Notes: generated by a model from the sequence alone, not told the origin. A stretch of DNA of 64,000 nucleotides from Shinella sp. XGS7 (GCF_020535565.1 NZ_CP084758.1:4043001-4107000); one strand, 5' to 3'. Positions 1 to 10,156 are shown, counted from the first letter of the stretch. Made by a program: numbers and translations.

Positions 1-1131
1 GAAGGCGCGGCGCGTGCCCTCGGCGACCGAACGGCGCGCGAACTCCAGATCGTTGCGGGCCTTCTCTTCCAGCGAGAGGGTTTCCTTGATGCGGTTCTGG
101 TTGTAGCCGCCGGTGTACAGCGGCATGTTCACCTGCACGCCCACCGTGCCCGAGGTGGTGGTGCCGGGCAGCTGGGCGCCCGAGCCCTTGACGTTGGACA
201 CGCCCAGGGTGCCGGTCAGGTCCACGGTCACGCCGTCGGCGGCGCGGGCCTTGCCGGTTTCCAGCTGGGCCACTTCCAGACCCAGGCGGGCCTTGCGCAC
301 CAGGGGATGCAGCTCATCGGCCTGGGCCACCCAGGGGTCTACCGTCACGGGTGCTACGGCCGGCAGAGCCACCGGCAGGGCCAGGGGCTTGGGTTCCACG
401 CCGGCGCGGCCCACGATCTGGTCCAGGGTGACGCGCTTGACGCGCAGATCATTCTCGGCCGCCAGCTCCTGGGCGGTGCTCAGGTCGTAGCGGGCCTGGG
501 CTTCGCGGGTGTCGGTGATGGTGGCGGTGCCCACCTCGAAATTGCGCTTGGCCGAGGCCAGCTGCTCGGCATTGGCGGCCTTGTTGGCGCGGGTGGCGGC
601 CAGCACATCGCGGGCCGCCAGCACATCGAAATAGGCCTGGGAGACGCGCACGATCAGGTCCTGCTCGGCGGCTTCCAGATCGGACTGGGCCACGCTCAGC
701 GAGCGGCGGGACTGCTCGATGGTGATGGCGTTGGCGCGGTTGTAGAGCGCGTACTTGGCGTTCAGTCCGCTCTGCCAGGTGGTGGTGCCCACGCGGTCGC
801 CGGTGACCTGCACGCGCTGGCCGCCCACGGTGCTGTAGCTGGTCGGGGGATCGGCCTGCTGATGGGTGCCGTTGAGGCCCACGCCCAGGGTCGGGCGAGC
901 CAGGGCATTGGCCTGCTCGGCCTTGTACTGGGCCGACTCGGCCTGGGCGCGCGCGGCCAGATAGGTGGCATCAAATGCGCGGGCCGCGTCGTAGAGCTCT
1001 TGCAGGCTCTGGGCCTGGGCGCCGGCGGCGGCGAACAGCAGGCCCAGGGCCAGGGGAAGACGGCCGATGCGCAAGCGGGCCTGGGCGAGGCGATTCATCG
1101 GGTTCATCGTCTTCTTGTGATCGGCGGGCAT
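1..1131 (-). CDS. TolC family outer-membrane efflux/secretion channel (3' part beyond window)
   Basis: Reads leftwards off the window edge with no stop, so the C-terminus is missing; about 377 codons are visible of a family that usually has 430-500. The translation has a signal-peptide-like N-terminus (basic, then hydrophobic, ending near AAAGAQAQS) followed by TolC-type helical repeats (for example AEQDLIVRVSQAYFDVLAA and GTATITDTREAQARYDL), expected to form the trans-periplasmic tunnel of efflux or type I systems. ATG at 1131 is chosen because AAGGAAG lies 6 bases upstream; in-frame ATGs at 1107 and 1098 lack such a site. It follows the rhodanese and Pcm-like genes on the same strand, an arrangement I know from Burkholderiales. 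It is a separate gene from the AMIN-TolC protein at 14040. Confidence 0.9.
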   Translation of the reverse strand, partial: MPADHKKTMNPMNRLAQARLRIGRLPLALGLLFAAAGAQAQSLQELYDAARAFDATYLAARAQAESAQYKAEQANALARPTLGVGLNGTHQQADPPTSYSTVGGQRVQVTGDRVGTTTWQSGLNAKYALYNRANAITIEQSRRSLSVAQSDLEAAEQDLIVRVSQAYFDVLAARDVLAATRANKAANAEQLASAKRNFEVGTATITDTREAQARYDLSTAQELAAENDLRVKRVTLDQIVGRAGVEPKPLALPVALPAVAPVTVDPWVAQADELHPLVRKARLGLEVAQLETGKARAADGVTVDLTGTLGVSNVKGSGAQLPGTTTSGTVGVQVNMPLYTGGYNQNRIKETLSLEEKARNDLEFARRSVAEGTRRAF

Positions 1132-1183
1132 GAGTCTTCCTTGCTAGAGCGGGTTCGTGATGAGCAATGTCTCGGACGAGGGA

Positions 1184-1516
1184 TCAGTAGCGCGGCACCT
1201 GGGGGTCGACCTCCACCGACCAGGCCTCGATGCCGCCGGCGAGGTTATAGACCGACTCGAAGCCCTGGCGCTCCAGAAATGCGACGACCTGCAGACTTCG
1301 CATGCCGTGATGGCAATAAACCACGACGGACTGCGCGGGGTCCAGCTCGTCCAGACGCGCCGGCAGCTGGCCCATGGGGATCAGGCGCTGTTCGCCCGGC
1401 ACGCGGATGCGCGCGGTCTGAGCCTCCCAGGGCTCGCGCACATCCAGCAGCAGGGGCGGCGCCTCGCCCGTGAGGCGCGAATGCGCCTCGGGGGCCGGGA
1501 GCTGGCGCAGCAGCAT
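1184..1516 (-). CDS. Single-domain rhodanese-like sulfurtransferase
   Basis: A 110-residue protein made of one rhodanese domain. The active-site loop is visible as VVVYCHHGMRS, whose Cys is the expected persulfide-carrying residue, and the domain opens with the usual LLLDVREPWE segment. Single-domain rhodaneses move sulfane sulfur to acceptors such as thiols or cyanide; the physiological acceptor cannot be told from sequence. Its start codon overlaps the stop of the upstream Pcm-like methyltransferase (TGATG at 1514-1518), which implies translational coupling, and the TolC gene follows 52 bases downstream on the same strand. There is no signal peptide, so it should be cytoplasmic. Confidence 0.9.
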   Translation of the reverse strand: MLLRQLPAPEAHSRLTGEAPPLLLDVREPWEAQTARIRVPGEQRLIPMGQLPARLDELDPAQSVVVYCHHGMRSLQVVAFLERQGFESVYNLAGGIEAWSVEVDPQVPRY

Positions 1517-2166
1517 CAGAAGCTGAAGGCGGAGGCTTCGGCGAAGCCGGCCAGGCGCGGGGTGACGGTGTCGAACAGGGGCTCGGCCTTGAACTCGCTG
1601 CCCACGCGGGTGTAGAGCATGGCGCGCATCACCGGTTCGCGGCCCACCACGGCGGCCAGGCGGCCACCGGGCTTGAGCTGGTCCAGCAGGGCGCGCGGCA
1701 CCTCGGCCACCGAGCCCGAGAGCAGGATCACATCAAAGGGCGCCTCGGCGGCCAGGCCCTGGCTGCCGTCCTGGTTCAGCACCTTCACATTCAGCACGCC
1801 GGCGCGCTTGAGGTTCTCGGCGGCTTGCTTGGCCAGCTCGGCTTGGGCTTCCAGGCTGATCACGCTCTGGGCCTTGTGGCCCAGCAGGGCCGACATATAG
1901 CCCGAGCCCGTGCCGATCTCCAGCACCTTTTCATGGCGAGCCACCTTGAGTTCCTGCAGCAGGCGGGCCTCGACGCGCGGGGCCAGCATCACCTGGCCAT
2001 GGCCCAGGGGAATCTCGGTGTCCATGAAGGCCAGGGCCTTGTGGGCGGCGGGCACGAAGTCCTCGCGCTTGACCAGGGACAGCAGGGACAGCACGCCCTG
2101 ATCCAGCACGTCCCAGGGACGGATCTGCTGTTCGATCATGTTGAAGCGGGCTTGTTCGATGTTCAT
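1516..2166 (-). CDS. Protein-L-isoaspartate O-methyltransferase family protein
   Basis: A SAM-dependent methyltransferase of the Pcm (PCMT) family, whose classical members repair L-isoaspartyl residues in damaged proteins. The SAM-binding glycine loop is clear (VLEIGTGSGYMSALL) and a conserved N-terminal block (MIEQQIRPWDVLD) matches the branch usually found beside TolC in Beta- and Gammaproteobacteria. The frame opens at 2190, but ATG 2166 is preferred because AAGGA lies about 10 bases upstream and the family alignment starts there (MNIEQARFN); it gives 216 residues. The gene ends by overlapping the rhodanese start. Whether this branch keeps isoaspartyl specificity is unknown, so I give no gene symbol. 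Confidence 0.88.
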   Translation of the reverse strand: MNIEQARFNMIEQQIRPWDVLDQGVLSLLSLVKREDFVPAAHKALAFMDTEIPLGHGQVMLAPRVEARLLQELKVARHEKVLEIGTGSGYMSALLGHKAQSVISLEAQAELAKQAAENLKRAGVLNVKVLNQDGSQGLAAEAPFDVILLSGSVAEVPRALLDQLKPGGRLAAVVGREPVMRAMLYTRVGSEFKAEPLFDTVTPRLAGFAEASAFSF

Positions 2167-2260
2167 GGTGGGACGGTCCTTCAAATTCATGCTGCGCGGA
2201 TTCTATTTCGGCGCCCGCGCCCGGTGATGTGGCGGCGCCACGCTCGTGCGGGCAGACGCC

Positions 2261-2962
2261 TCAGCGAGGCGGTGGCCGTTGCAGCAGGCCTTCCAGCATC
2301 AGATCCATCTGCATCTGCAGCACCGCCGCCGGTTCCGGCAGCGGCCGGTGCATCTGACAGGCCCCGAAGGAGCTCTGGAACAACATCTGCTGCAGCACCG
2401 GGCCGATCATGACCTGCACCGTCTCGTCCAGCGGCACCGGGCGGAACTCGCCGCTGGCGATGCCGCGCTCCAGCACGCTGCCTATGAGCTGATGGCTGGG
2501 TTCGATCACCTCGTCCACATAGAACTGGGCCAGCTCGGGGAAGTTGCGCGCCTCGGCCACCATGATCTTGCAGATGCCGGCGGCCCCGCCCTGCCCCACC
2601 CGGCGCCACCATTCGCTCATCACAAAGCGCAGCAGATCGGCCATGCTGCCCTGATGCTGAGCCACGATTTGCAGGCCTTCGGCAATGTGCACGGCCAGGT
2701 TCTCGCGCACCACGGCCTTGAACAGCTCCTGCTTGCTGGGGTAGTAGAGGTAGAGCGTGCCCTTGGACACGCCGGCACGGGCCGCCACCTCCTCGGAGCG
2801 CGTGGCGGCAAAACCCTTGTCCACAAAGAACTCCAGGGCCGCAGCCAGCAGCTCCTGGGGGCGGGCCTCCTTGCGACGCTGGCGCACGGGCGCCGGCTGG
2901 CGCGCGTCGGCGGACGCGGACCGGGATGCGGGAGCGCGGGCTTGGGCGGCGGGCTTGGACAT
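2261..2962 (-). CDS. TetR/AcrR family transcriptional regulator
   Basis: A 233-residue TetR-type repressor. After an unusually long low-complexity Ala/Arg/Pro N-terminal extension of about 35 residues comes the helix-turn-helix (LAAALEFFVDKGFAATRSEE followed by AGVSKGTLYLYYPSKQELF), then a divergent all-helical ligand-binding domain resembling AcrR-type C-terminal domains. The ligand is unknown. A 14-bp perfect palindrome starts 13 bases before the start codon (2975-2988) and fits an autoregulatory operator; uppP is transcribed away from the same intergenic region. No Shine-Dalgarno sequence is visible. The position upstream of pcm-rhodanese-tolC on the same strand allows control of that group, but this is inference. 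Confidence 0.92.
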   Translation of the reverse strand: MSKPAAQARAPASRSASADARQPAPVRQRRKEARPQELLAAALEFFVDKGFAATRSEEVAARAGVSKGTLYLYYPSKQELFKAVVRENLAVHIAEGLQIVAQHQGSMADLLRFVMSEWWRRVGQGGAAGICKIMVAEARNFPELAQFYVDEVIEPSHQLIGSVLERGIASGEFRPVPLDETVQVMIGPVLQQMLFQSSFGACQMHRPLPEPAAVLQMQMDLMLEGLLQRPPPR

Positions 2963-2974
2963 GGGGGAATACTG

Positions 2975-2988
2975 ACTGACTAGTCAGT
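2975..2988. promoter_or_regulatory. Palindromic operator, probably for the adjacent TetR regulator
   Basis: ACTGACTAGTCAGT is a perfect 14-bp inverted repeat in the 110-bp gap between the TetR start (2962) and the uppP start (3073). An extra ACTG directly to the left partly repeats the half-site. TetR proteins bind such palindromes as dimers and often repress their own gene. Binding is inferred from position and symmetry only. Confidence 0.65.
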
Positions 2989-3072
2989 AATGTATGCATG
3001 GGACTCCCGGGGGTCAAGCCATGCGGGGCCGCTATCATCGCCGCCGCATCTAGTTTTCCCGGAGTACAAGCG

Positions 3073-3897
3073 TTGGACCTGCTGCTGTTGATCAAGGCCG
3101 CCATCATGGGCGTGGTGGAAGGCCTGACCGAATTCCTGCCGATCTCCTCGACCGGTCACCTGATCCTGGCCGGCGCCCTGCTGGGCTTTGACGACGAGAA
3201 GAGCAAGGTCTTCGACATCGCGATCCAGACCGGTGCCATCTTCGCTGTGATCCTGGTCTACTGGCAGCGTCTGGCCGAGACGGCCACCGGCGTCTTCAGC
3301 GAGCCGCGCTCGCGCCGCTTCGTGCTCAATGTGCTGATCGGCTTCCTGCCGGCCGTGGTGCTGGCCCTGCTCTTCGGCAAGGCGATCAAGGCCCATCTGT
3401 TCACGCCCACCGTGGTGGCCACCACCTTCATCCTGGGCGGCTTCGTGATCCTGTGGGCCGAGAAGCGCCCCGCCACCGCCGTAAAGGTGCATAGCGTGGA
3501 CGACCTGACGCCCCTGCAGGCCCTGCAGGTCGGCCTGGTGCAGTGCCTGGCCATGGTGCCGGGCACCAGCCGCTCGGGCTCCACCATCATCGGCGGCATG
3601 CTGCTGGGCCTGTCGCGCAAGGCGGCCACCGACTTCAGCTTCTTCCTGGCCATCCCCACCCTGATCGGGGCCGGCGTCTACAGCCTGATCAAGGAGCGTC
3701 ATCTGCTGTCGGCGGCCGACATTCCGCTCTTCGCCACCGGCCTGCTTTTCTCCTTCATCAGCGCCTGGATCTGCGTGCGCTGGCTGCTGCGCTACATCTC
3801 CAGCCACAGCTTCGTGCCCTTCGCCTGGTATCGCATCGCCTTCGGCATCGTGGTCCTGGCCACGGCCTGGACGGGCCTGGTGGTCTGGGCGGACTGA
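3073..3897 (+). CDS. uppP: Undecaprenyl-diphosphate phosphatase UppP (BacA type)
   Basis: Integral membrane enzyme that dephosphorylates undecaprenyl diphosphate to recycle the lipid carrier for peptidoglycan and O-antigen synthesis; overexpression is classically linked to bacitracin resistance. The conserved active-site blocks [14 protein letters not shown] near the N-terminus and [11 protein letters not shown] in the second half are intact, with several hydrophobic helices. The frame opens at 2998, but the start is taken as TTG 3073: GGAG lies 8 bases upstream (3061-3064), and the resulting 274 residues begin [16 protein letters not shown], matching the usual length and start of the family. 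It is upstream of map with a 59-base gap and divergent from the TetR gene. Confidence 0.95.
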   Translation: MDLLLLIKAAIMGVVEGLTEFLPISSTGHLILAGALLGFDDEKSKVFDIAIQTGAIFAVILVYWQRLAETATGVFSEPRSRRFVLNVLIGFLPAVVLALLFGKAIKAHLFTPTVVATTFILGGFVILWAEKRPATAVKVHSVDDLTPLQALQVGLVQCLAMVPGTSRSGSTIIGGMLLGLSRKAATDFSFFLAIPTLIGAGVYSLIKERHLLSAADIPLFATGLLFSFISAWICVRWLLRYISSHSFVPFAWYRIAFGIVVLATAWTGLVVWAD

Positions 3898-3956
3898 GCA
3901 GGACGGCAATAGGGCCTGAGCCGGCAGGCCCTGCCGCCAGGCCTTAAAATTACGCC

Positions 3957-4772
3957 ATGACGATCACCATCAAGACCGGCGCCGACATCGACGGCATGCG
4001 CATCGCCGGGCGCCTGGCCTCCGAAGTGCTGGACATGCTCACCCCGCATGTGAAGCCCGGGGTCACGACCGAGCAGCTGGACAAGCTGGCCCACGACTAC
4101 ATCGTCAATGTGCAGAAGGCCATTCCCGCGCCGCTGAACTACCAGCCGCCGGGCTACACGCCCTACCCCAAGTCGAGCTGTACCTCGATCAACCACGTCG
4201 TCTGCCACGGCATTCCCAACGACAAGCCGCTGCGCGAGGGCGATGTCGTCAATATCGACGTGACCTTCATCCTCGACGGCTGGCATGGCGATTCGAGCCG
4301 CATGTATCCGGTCGGCGAGATCAAGCGCGCCGCCGAACGCCTGCTCGAGGTGACCCACGAATGCCTGATGCGCGGCATCGCGGCCGTGAAGCCCGGCGCG
4401 CGCACCGGCGCCATCGGCGAGGCCATCCAGACCTATGCGGAGGCCGAGCGCTGCTCCGTCGTGCGCGACTTCTGCGGCCACGGCGTCGGCAAGAAGTTCC
4501 ACGAAGAGCCCCAGGTGCTGCACTACGGCCGCCCCGGCACCCTGGAGGAGCTGGTGCCCGGCATGATCTTCACCATCGAGCCCATGATCAACGCCGGCCG
4601 CCGTGAGATTCGCGAAATGGGCGATGGCTGGACCATCGTCACCAAGGACCGCTCGCTCTCCGCCCAGTGGGAGCACACCATCCTGGTGACCGACACGGGC
4701 TACGAGGTGCTGACCCTCTCGGCCGGCAGCCCGCCGCCGCCCGACTTCATCACCGCCGCCGCCGCGGCCTGA
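3957..4772 (+). CDS. map: Type I methionine aminopeptidase
   Basis: A 271-residue cytosolic metalloprotease that removes the initiator methionine from nascent proteins. The five expected metal ligands are visible in order: Asp in [12 protein letters not shown], Asp in WHGDSSRM, His in [12 protein letters not shown], Glu in IFTIEPM and Glu in QWEHTILV. Length and layout match the short bacterial type I enzyme. The gene is followed after 14 bases by glnD on the same strand. In many bacteria map lies beside rpsB/tsf or glnD, so the context is normal. Confidence 0.97.
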   Translation: MTITIKTGADIDGMRIAGRLASEVLDMLTPHVKPGVTTEQLDKLAHDYIVNVQKAIPAPLNYQPPGYTPYPKSSCTSINHVVCHGIPNDKPLREGDVVNIDVTFILDGWHGDSSRMYPVGEIKRAAERLLEVTHECLMRGIAAVKPGARTGAIGEAIQTYAEAERCSVVRDFCGHGVGKKFHEEPQVLHYGRPGTLEELVPGMIFTIEPMINAGRREIREMGDGWTIVTKDRSLSAQWEHTILVTDTGYEVLTLSAGSPPPPDFITAAAAA

Positions 4773-4786
4773 GGCGGCGCCCGCCG

Positions 4787-7378
4787 ATGAGCCAGGGCCC
4801 GGATATCGCCGAGCTGCGGCGCCAGTTCAAGCAGGGCAAGCAGGCGCTGCTGGCCGAGTTCCTGCAGCAGCGCGCCAGCGTCACCGGGGCCCGGCGCCTG
4901 ATGCGCCAGCTGGCGCGCCAGGTGGACGCCACCCTGCAGGCCCTCTGGGCTCATGCCGGACTGCCCGAGGAGGCCTGCCTGGTGGCCGTGGGTGGCTATG
5001 GGCGCGGCGAGCTCTTCCCCTACTCCGATGTGGACGTGCTGCTGCTCCTGCCCGATGGGCTGGAGGCGCACCAGCCCGGCGTGCTCAAGAGCGCCATCGA
5101 GGGCTTCATCACCGCCTGCTGGGATGTGGGCCTGGAGATCGGCTCCTCGGTACGCACCCTGGGCGAATGCGTGAGCGAGGCCGCGGGCGACGTCACCGTC
5201 CAGACCGCCATGCTGGAGGCCCGGCCCCTGGCCGGCGCCAAGCCACTGTTCAAGCAGTTCGAGCGCCGGCTGATGCAGGCCATGGACGCACGCGCCTTTC
5301 TGCGCGCCAAGCGTCTGGAGGCCCAGCAGCGCCACGTCAAGTACGACGACACACCCTACGCCCTGGAGCCCAACTGCAAGGAAAGCCCGGGCGGCCTGCG
5401 CGACCTGCAGATGCTGATCTGGATTGCCCGCGCCGCCGGCCTGGGCAAGACCTGGCAGGCGCTCAGCACCCGCGGCCTGATCACGCCCTTCGAGAGCCGC
5501 CAGCTGCAGCGCAACGAGGGCCTGCTGGCCCTGATCCGCTGCCGCCTGCACGCGGTGGCCGGCCGGCGCGAGGACCGCCTGGTCTTCGACCTGCAGACCG
5601 CCGTGGCCCAGAGCTTCGGCTACGCCTCCACCGACGGGCAGCGCGCCTCCGAGGTGCTGATGCGCCGCTACTACTGGGCGGCCAAGGCGGTGAGCCAGCT
5701 CAACCAGATCCTGCTGCTGAATCTGGAAGAGCAGATCATGGGCTCGCAGCAGGGCCTGATGCGTCCCATCAACGAGCGCTTCCTGGACCGCGCCGGCATG
5801 CTGGAAGTGGCCAGCGACGACCTCTACGAGCGCGAGCCCCACGCCATCCTGGAGACCTTTCTGGTCTACCAGCAGACGCCCGGCATCAAGGGCCTCTCGG
5901 CGCGCAGCCTGCGTGCGCTCTACAACGCGCGCGGCCTGATGGACGGCGCCTTCCGGCGCGACCCGGCCAACCGCGCCATGTTCATGCGCATCCTGCAGCA
6001 GCCCGAGGGCCAGACCCATGCCTTCCGGCTGATGAACCAGACCTCGGTGCTGGGCCGCTACCTCTGGGTCTTCCGCCGCATCGTGGGCCAGATGCAGCAC
6101 GACCTCTTCCACGTCTACACCGTGGACCAGCACATCCTGATGGTGCTGCGCAATGTGCGGCGCTTCTTCATTCCCGAACACGCCCACGAATACCCCTTCT
6201 GCTCGCAGCTGGCCGCGCAGTTCGACAAGCCGCATCTGCTCTACATCGCCGCCCTCTTCCACGACGTGGCCAAGGGCCGTGGTGGCGACCACTCCGAGCT
6301 GGGTGGCACCGAGGCACGCCGCTTCTGCCGCGAGCACGGGCTCTCGCGCGAGGACACGGCCCTGGTGGTCTTCCTGGTGCAGGAGCATCTGACGCTCTCG
6401 CGCGTGGCGCAGAAGGAAGACCTCTCCGACCCCGAGGTGGTGGCCGCCTTTGCCAAGCGCATGGGCGATGTGCGCCGCCTCACCGCGCTCTACCTGCTCA
6501 CCGTGGCCGACATCCGCGGCACCAGCCCCAAGGTCTGGAACGCCTGGAAGGGCAAGCTGCTGGAAGACCTCTACCGCCTGACGCTGCGCGCCCTGGGTGG
6601 GGCCAAACCGAATCTGGATGCCGACATCGAGGCCCGCAAGCAGGAGGCCCGCCAGCTGCTGGCCCTGCACGCCATGCTGCCCGATACCGAGACCCCGCTC
6701 TGGGCCACGCTGGAGCTGAGCTATTTCGCACGCCACGAGGCGGGCGACCTTGCCTGGCACGCGCGCTCGCTGTGGCGCCATGTGGACGGCGGCGCGCCGG
6801 TGGTGCGGGCCCGGCCCTCGCCGGTGGGCGAAGGCCTGCAGGTGCTGGTCTACGCCCCCGACCGCCAGGATCTCTTCGCCCGCATCTGCGGCTATTTCGA
6901 CGGCGCCGGCTTCAACATCCTGGACGCCAAGGTGCACACCACGCGCAGCGGCTATGCGCTGGACACCTTCCAGGTCATCAGCCCCGACCAGGACCTGAAC
7001 CACCGCGACCTGGTCTCCCTGGTCGAAGCCAAGCTCGGCCAGGCCCTGGCCAGCGAGGGCCCGCTGCCCGAGCCGCGCCGCGGCCGGCTCTCGCGCCGGG
7101 TCAAGAGCTTCCCCTTCACGCCGCGCATCGCGCTGCGCCCAGACGAGCGCGCCCAGCGCTGGCTGCTGTCCATCAGCACCAGCGACCGCGCCGGCCTGCT
7201 CTACGCCATCGCCCGCGTGCTGGCCCGTCACGGCATCAATCTGCAGCTGGCCAAGATCTCCACCCTGGGCGAGCGCGTGGAAGACACCTTCCTGGTCGAC
7301 GGCCCGGCCCTGCAGCAGAACAAGGCCCAGCTGCAGATCGAAACCGAGCTGCTCGACGCAGTCTCGCTACCAGCATGA
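4787..7378 (+). CDS. glnD: Bifunctional PII uridylyltransferase/uridylyl-removing enzyme GlnD
   Basis: An 863-residue cytosolic nitrogen sensor that uridylylates or deuridylylates PII proteins (GlnB/GlnK) according to glutamine. Domains in order: nucleotidyltransferase with the motif [19 protein letters not shown] (about residues 65-85); central helical region; HD phosphohydrolase domain with [18 protein letters not shown] (about 485-505); and two C-terminal ACT domains for glutamine sensing (for example [17 protein letters not shown], and [19 protein letters not shown] near the end). The frame is open from 4667, but that would overlap map; ATG 4787 gives the family length and the normal N-terminus. 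The stop overlaps the next start by ATGA at 7375-7378. Confidence 0.97.
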   Translation: MSQGPDIAELRRQFKQGKQALLAEFLQQRASVTGARRLMRQLARQVDATLQALWAHAGLPEEACLVAVGGYGRGELFPYSDVDVLLLLPDGLEAHQPGVLKSAIEGFITACWDVGLEIGSSVRTLGECVSEAAGDVTVQTAMLEARPLAGAKPLFKQFERRLMQAMDARAFLRAKRLEAQQRHVKYDDTPYALEPNCKESPGGLRDLQMLIWIARAAGLGKTWQALSTRGLITPFESRQLQRNEGLLALIRCRLHAVAGRREDRLVFDLQTAVAQSFGYASTDGQRASEVLMRRYYWAAKAVSQLNQILLLNLEEQIMGSQQGLMRPINERFLDRAGMLEVASDDLYEREPHAILETFLVYQQTPGIKGLSARSLRALYNARGLMDGAFRRDPANRAMFMRILQQPEGQTHAFRLMNQTSVLGRYLWVFRRIVGQMQHDLFHVYTVDQHILMVLRNVRRFFIPEHAHEYPFCSQLAAQFDKPHLLYIAALFHDVAKGRGGDHSELGGTEARRFCREHGLSREDTALVVFLVQEHLTLSRVAQKEDLSDPEVVAAFAKRMGDVRRLTALYLLTVADIRGTSPKVWNAWKGKLLEDLYRLTLRALGGAKPNLDADIEARKQEARQLLALHAMLPDTETPLWATLELSYFARHEAGDLAWHARSLWRHVDGGAPVVRARPSPVGEGLQVLVYAPDRQDLFARICGYFDGAGFNILDAKVHTTRSGYALDTFQVISPDQDLNHRDLVSLVEAKLGQALASEGPLPEPRRGRLSRRVKSFPFTPRIALRPDERAQRWLLSISTSDRAGLLYAIARVLARHGINLQLAKISTLGERVEDTFLVDGPALQQNKAQLQIETELLDAVSLPA

Positions 7379-8451
7379 GCCTGGGCTATCTGATCAAGGC
7401 CGAGGAGGCCCTGGCCGATCTGGACCAGTTCAACAGCATCATCGATGTGCGCTCGCCCGCCGAGTTCGCCGAGGACCACCTGCCCGGCGCGGTGAACTGG
7501 CCGGTGCTGGACAACGAGGAGCGCCGCATCGTCGGCACGCTCTACAAGGAATCGCCCTTCGAGGCCCGCAAGCTCGGTGCCGCCCTGGTGGGCCGCAATA
7601 TCGCCCGCCATCTGGACGAGCGCGTGCGCGACAAGCCCAAGCACTGGAAGCCCCTGGTCTATTGCTGGCGCGGCGGCCAGCGCTCGGGCGCCATGAACTG
7701 GTTCCTGGGCCAGATCGGCTTCCGCTCGCGCCAGCTGCAGGGCGGCTACAAGGCCTACCGCGAGCGCGTTCGCGCCGATCTGGATGAGCTGCCCCTGGCC
7801 CTGGACCTGCGGGTGCTGTGCGGCCGCACCGGCAGCGGCAAGACCCGCCTGCTGCAGGCCCTGGCCGCCGAGGGCGCCCAGGTGCTGGACCTGGAGGGTG
7901 CGGCCCGGCATCGCGGCTCGGTGCTGGGCGGCCTGCCCGAGCAGCCGCAGCCCAGCCAGAAGGCCTTCGACTCCGAGCTCTGGGGGCAGCTGCGCGCGCT
8001 GGACACGGCCCGCCCGGTGTTTGTGGAGAGCGAGAGCCGCAAGATCGGCCAGCTGCGCGTGCCCGAGGCCTTGCACCGGCGCATGCGCGAGCAGGGCCAC
8101 TGCCTCTGGATCGAGATGCCCGAAGCCGCCCGGGTGCAGCTGCTCCTGCAGGACTACGCGCATTTCGCCGCCGCGCCCGAGGCCTTCTGCCGCCTGCTGG
8201 ACGGTCTGGTGGAGCTGCGCGGCCGCGAGACCGTGCGGCGCTGGCAGGCCCAGGCCCTGGCGGGCGAATGGGCCCAGGTCTTTGCCGCCCTGATGCGCGA
8301 GCATTACGACCCCGGTTACGAGCGCTCCCTGCAGGGCCACTACCGCCTGCTGCCCCAGGCCCTGAGCCTGGCCCTGCCCAGCGGCGAGCCCGAGGATCTG
8401 CAGACGGCCGCGCGCGAGCTACTGCGCCAGTTGCCCAACGCCGCGGCTTGA
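7375..8451 (+). CDS. selU: tRNA 2-selenouridine synthase (SelU/MnmH)
   Basis: A 358-residue protein that replaces sulfur by selenium in 2-thiouridine at the wobble position of certain tRNAs, through a geranylated intermediate. It has an N-terminal rhodanese domain ([20 protein letters not shown], active-site Cys in [12 protein letters not shown], near residues 95-106) and a C-terminal P-loop domain ([14 protein letters not shown], about residues 144-157), the arrangement typical of the family. The start overlaps the glnD stop by four bases (ATGA), so the two are probably co-translated. Selenium use would also need a selenophosphate synthase, which is not in this window. Confidence 0.95.
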   Translation: MSLGYLIKAEEALADLDQFNSIIDVRSPAEFAEDHLPGAVNWPVLDNEERRIVGTLYKESPFEARKLGAALVGRNIARHLDERVRDKPKHWKPLVYCWRGGQRSGAMNWFLGQIGFRSRQLQGGYKAYRERVRADLDELPLALDLRVLCGRTGSGKTRLLQALAAEGAQVLDLEGAARHRGSVLGGLPEQPQPSQKAFDSELWGQLRALDTARPVFVESESRKIGQLRVPEALHRRMREQGHCLWIEMPEAARVQLLLQDYAHFAAAPEAFCRLLDGLVELRGRETVRRWQAQALAGEWAQVFAALMREHYDPGYERSLQGHYRLLPQALSLALPSGEPEDLQTAARELLRQLPNAAA

Positions 8452-8498
8452 TCCGCATCAAGCCGTGGCAGCCAGGGCCCTGGCAGCATGGCGCCACG

Positions 8499-9281
8499 AT
8501 GCGAAGCACCGAGAAAGCCCTGCAGGAATCACGCGCCTTTGGCGTGCGCCCCATTCCCTTGCTGCGGCCCCTGGGCTGGCTGGCGCGTGGCTGGCACGAC
8601 CTGCTGGCCTGCCCCGGCCCCTCGCTGTGCCAGGGCTTGCTCATGGCCCTGGCGGGTGCCCTGATCGTCTTTCTGGCGCGCCAGCAGTTCTGGCTGCTGG
8701 CCGGCGCCTTCTCCGGCTTTCTGCTGGTGGCGCCGGTGCTGGCCACGGGCTTTTATGCCATCAGCCGAGCGCTGGAGCGCGGCGAGCAGCCCGGCTGGCA
8801 CACGGTGCGCAGCGCCTGGCGGCCCCAGCGCGAGCGCGGCGGGCGTCTGGTGATCTTCGGCGTGCTGCTGGCCTTTGCCGGCACCGGCTGGGTCATGACT
8901 TCGGCCTCCCTGATCACGGCCCTGGCCCCGGGGCGGGTGGACACACCGCTGGACTTTGTGCGCCAGGTGGTGCTGAGCGAGCAGGGTCTGCTGTTCGAGG
9001 CCTGGCTGGGCCTGGGCGCCCTGCTGGCAGCGCCGGTCTTTGCGTCCACCGTGGTGGCCATTCCCCTGCTGCTGGACCGGGACATCTCGGTGCTGGGCGC
9101 CGTCTACACCAGCTGGCGCGTGGTGATGGAGCATCCCGCACCGGTGGCCCTGTGGGCCCTGCTGCTGATGAGCCTGACCCTGCTGGGCATGGCCACCCTG
9201 ATGCTGGGCCTGATTCCCCTGCTGCCCCTGCTGGGCCACGCCAGCTGGCATGCCTACCGCGACCTGGTGCGAGCGCTCTGA
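8499..9281 (+). CDS. DUF2189 domain-containing integral membrane protein
   Basis: A 260-residue membrane protein with about six hydrophobic segments, beginning with RPIPLLRPLGWLARGWHDLL, a start typical of DUF2189 proteins. The function of this family is not known. The ATG at 8499 is chosen by family start; no clear ribosome-binding site precedes it. It lies 47 bases after selU, and its stop overlaps the start of the DUF2788 gene (TGATG at 9279-9283), so the two small membrane-protein genes are probably expressed together. Confidence 0.85.
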   Translation: MRSTEKALQESRAFGVRPIPLLRPLGWLARGWHDLLACPGPSLCQGLLMALAGALIVFLARQQFWLLAGAFSGFLLVAPVLATGFYAISRALERGEQPGWHTVRSAWRPQRERGGRLVIFGVLLAFAGTGWVMTSASLITALAPGRVDTPLDFVRQVVLSEQGLLFEAWLGLGALLAAPVFASTVVAIPLLLDRDISVLGAVYTSWRVVMEHPAPVALWALLLMSLTLLGMATLMLGLIPLLPLLGHASWHAYRDLVRAL

Positions 9282-9499
9282 TGTTTGGTTATAGCGAAGA
9301 GCAGATCGCCGCCTTCGGCCTCAGCTTCGGGGTCGGCGCCTTCATGCTCTACATGGTGTTCATCATCCTGCAGCTGGCGCGCGAGTCCAAGGCCGGCCGG
9401 TTCGGCACCTTCATCCTGCTGCTGGGCCTGGGCTTCGGCCTGGTGGGCTTTGCGGCCAAGGGCGTGATCAAGTACTTCCTGGGCGGCATCGAGCACTGA
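9281..9499 (+). CDS. DUF2788 domain-containing small membrane protein
   Basis: A 72-residue protein with two hydrophobic helices (about residues 15-32 and 43-62) separated by the characteristic LARESKAGRFGTF segment that I recognise from DUF2788 proteins of Betaproteobacteria. Function is unknown. The start codon overlaps the stop of the DUF2189 gene, and the gene is convergent with the DUF3501 gene, whose stop lies 38 bases further. Confidence 0.85.
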   Translation: MFGYSEEQIAAFGLSFGVGAFMLYMVFIILQLARESKAGRFGTFILLLGLGFGLVGFAAKGVIKYFLGGIEH

Positions 9500-9536
9500 G
9501 GCGGCAGATCGCCGGGGCCGGGGCCGCGACCGCGGC

Positions 9537-10127
9537 CTAGGGCTGAAGATCACCGGCCAGGCTGGCCAGGGTCTCGGGCACGATGTCCATATGGGCCGGG
9601 TAGTGCCGGTGGTCGCAGCCCAGCTTGGCGCGGGCCCCGGCCCGTAGCGCCTGGCGCGCCGGGGCCGTGAACTCGAAGCGCAGAAAGTGCACCGCCGAGG
9701 TCTTCTCGGCGTTCTCGCGCTCCAGGTCCTCGTCGGCAATCGCGTAGACGCGCTCATGCCCCTCCACCTCCACGAAGAGCCTGTCCTCCACCCCGATCAG
9801 GCGGGCCAGTTCGCGACGGCGCTCATGCGGGTCGGGATACTCGATCAGCAGGGTGGCTTTCCAGTTCGTGCCGTCAGGCACCAGGGGCGCATAGGCCTCG
9901 ATCTCGGCCTGTATGCCCTCCTCCTCGAAGATCTTCTCGATGCGCAGCATCTCCTGGATCTGGTATCGGATGCTGCGCTCGTCCTCGAACTGCAGGTTCA
10001 GATGCTCGCCCAGGCGCACGCTGCGCAGGCGACGGTGGGCAATGATGCCGGCCTGCCCCTGCTTGCGCTGGCGCGCATAGGCTTCCAGGCTCATCAGACT
10101 GTCGGCGGTGATGGTGGGGGGACTCAT
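9537..10127 (-). CDS. DUF3501 family protein
   Basis: A 196-residue soluble protein of DUF3501. Visible family features are the N-terminal basic stretch ending in RSVRLGEHLNLQFED, the YQIQEMLRIEKIFEE segment and the conserved LLIEYPD and VHFLRFEF blocks. Molecular function is not established; the family occurs with a rubrerythrin and a GlpC-like Fe-S protein, exactly as here (genes at 11629 and 10157), which suggests a shared role in peroxide or redox handling. The gene begins 29 bases after the Fe-S protein stop, so it is the last gene of that operon. Confidence 0.9.
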   Translation of the reverse strand: MSPPTITADSLMSLEAYARQRKQGQAGIIAHRRLRSVRLGEHLNLQFEDERSIRYQIQEMLRIEKIFEEEGIQAEIEAYAPLVPDGTNWKATLLIEYPDPHERRRELARLIGVEDRLFVEVEGHERVYAIADEDLERENAEKTSAVHFLRFEFTAPARQALRAGARAKLGCDHRHYPAHMDIVPETLASLAGDLQP

Positions 10128-10156
10128 GCTCTGCACTCCGGTTTCGCAGCCACCGC

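Noticed and set aside
2998-3072. Longer N-terminus of UppP from ATG 2998
   Set aside because: The 25 extra residues are absent from the family, and GGAG sits correctly before TTG 3073.
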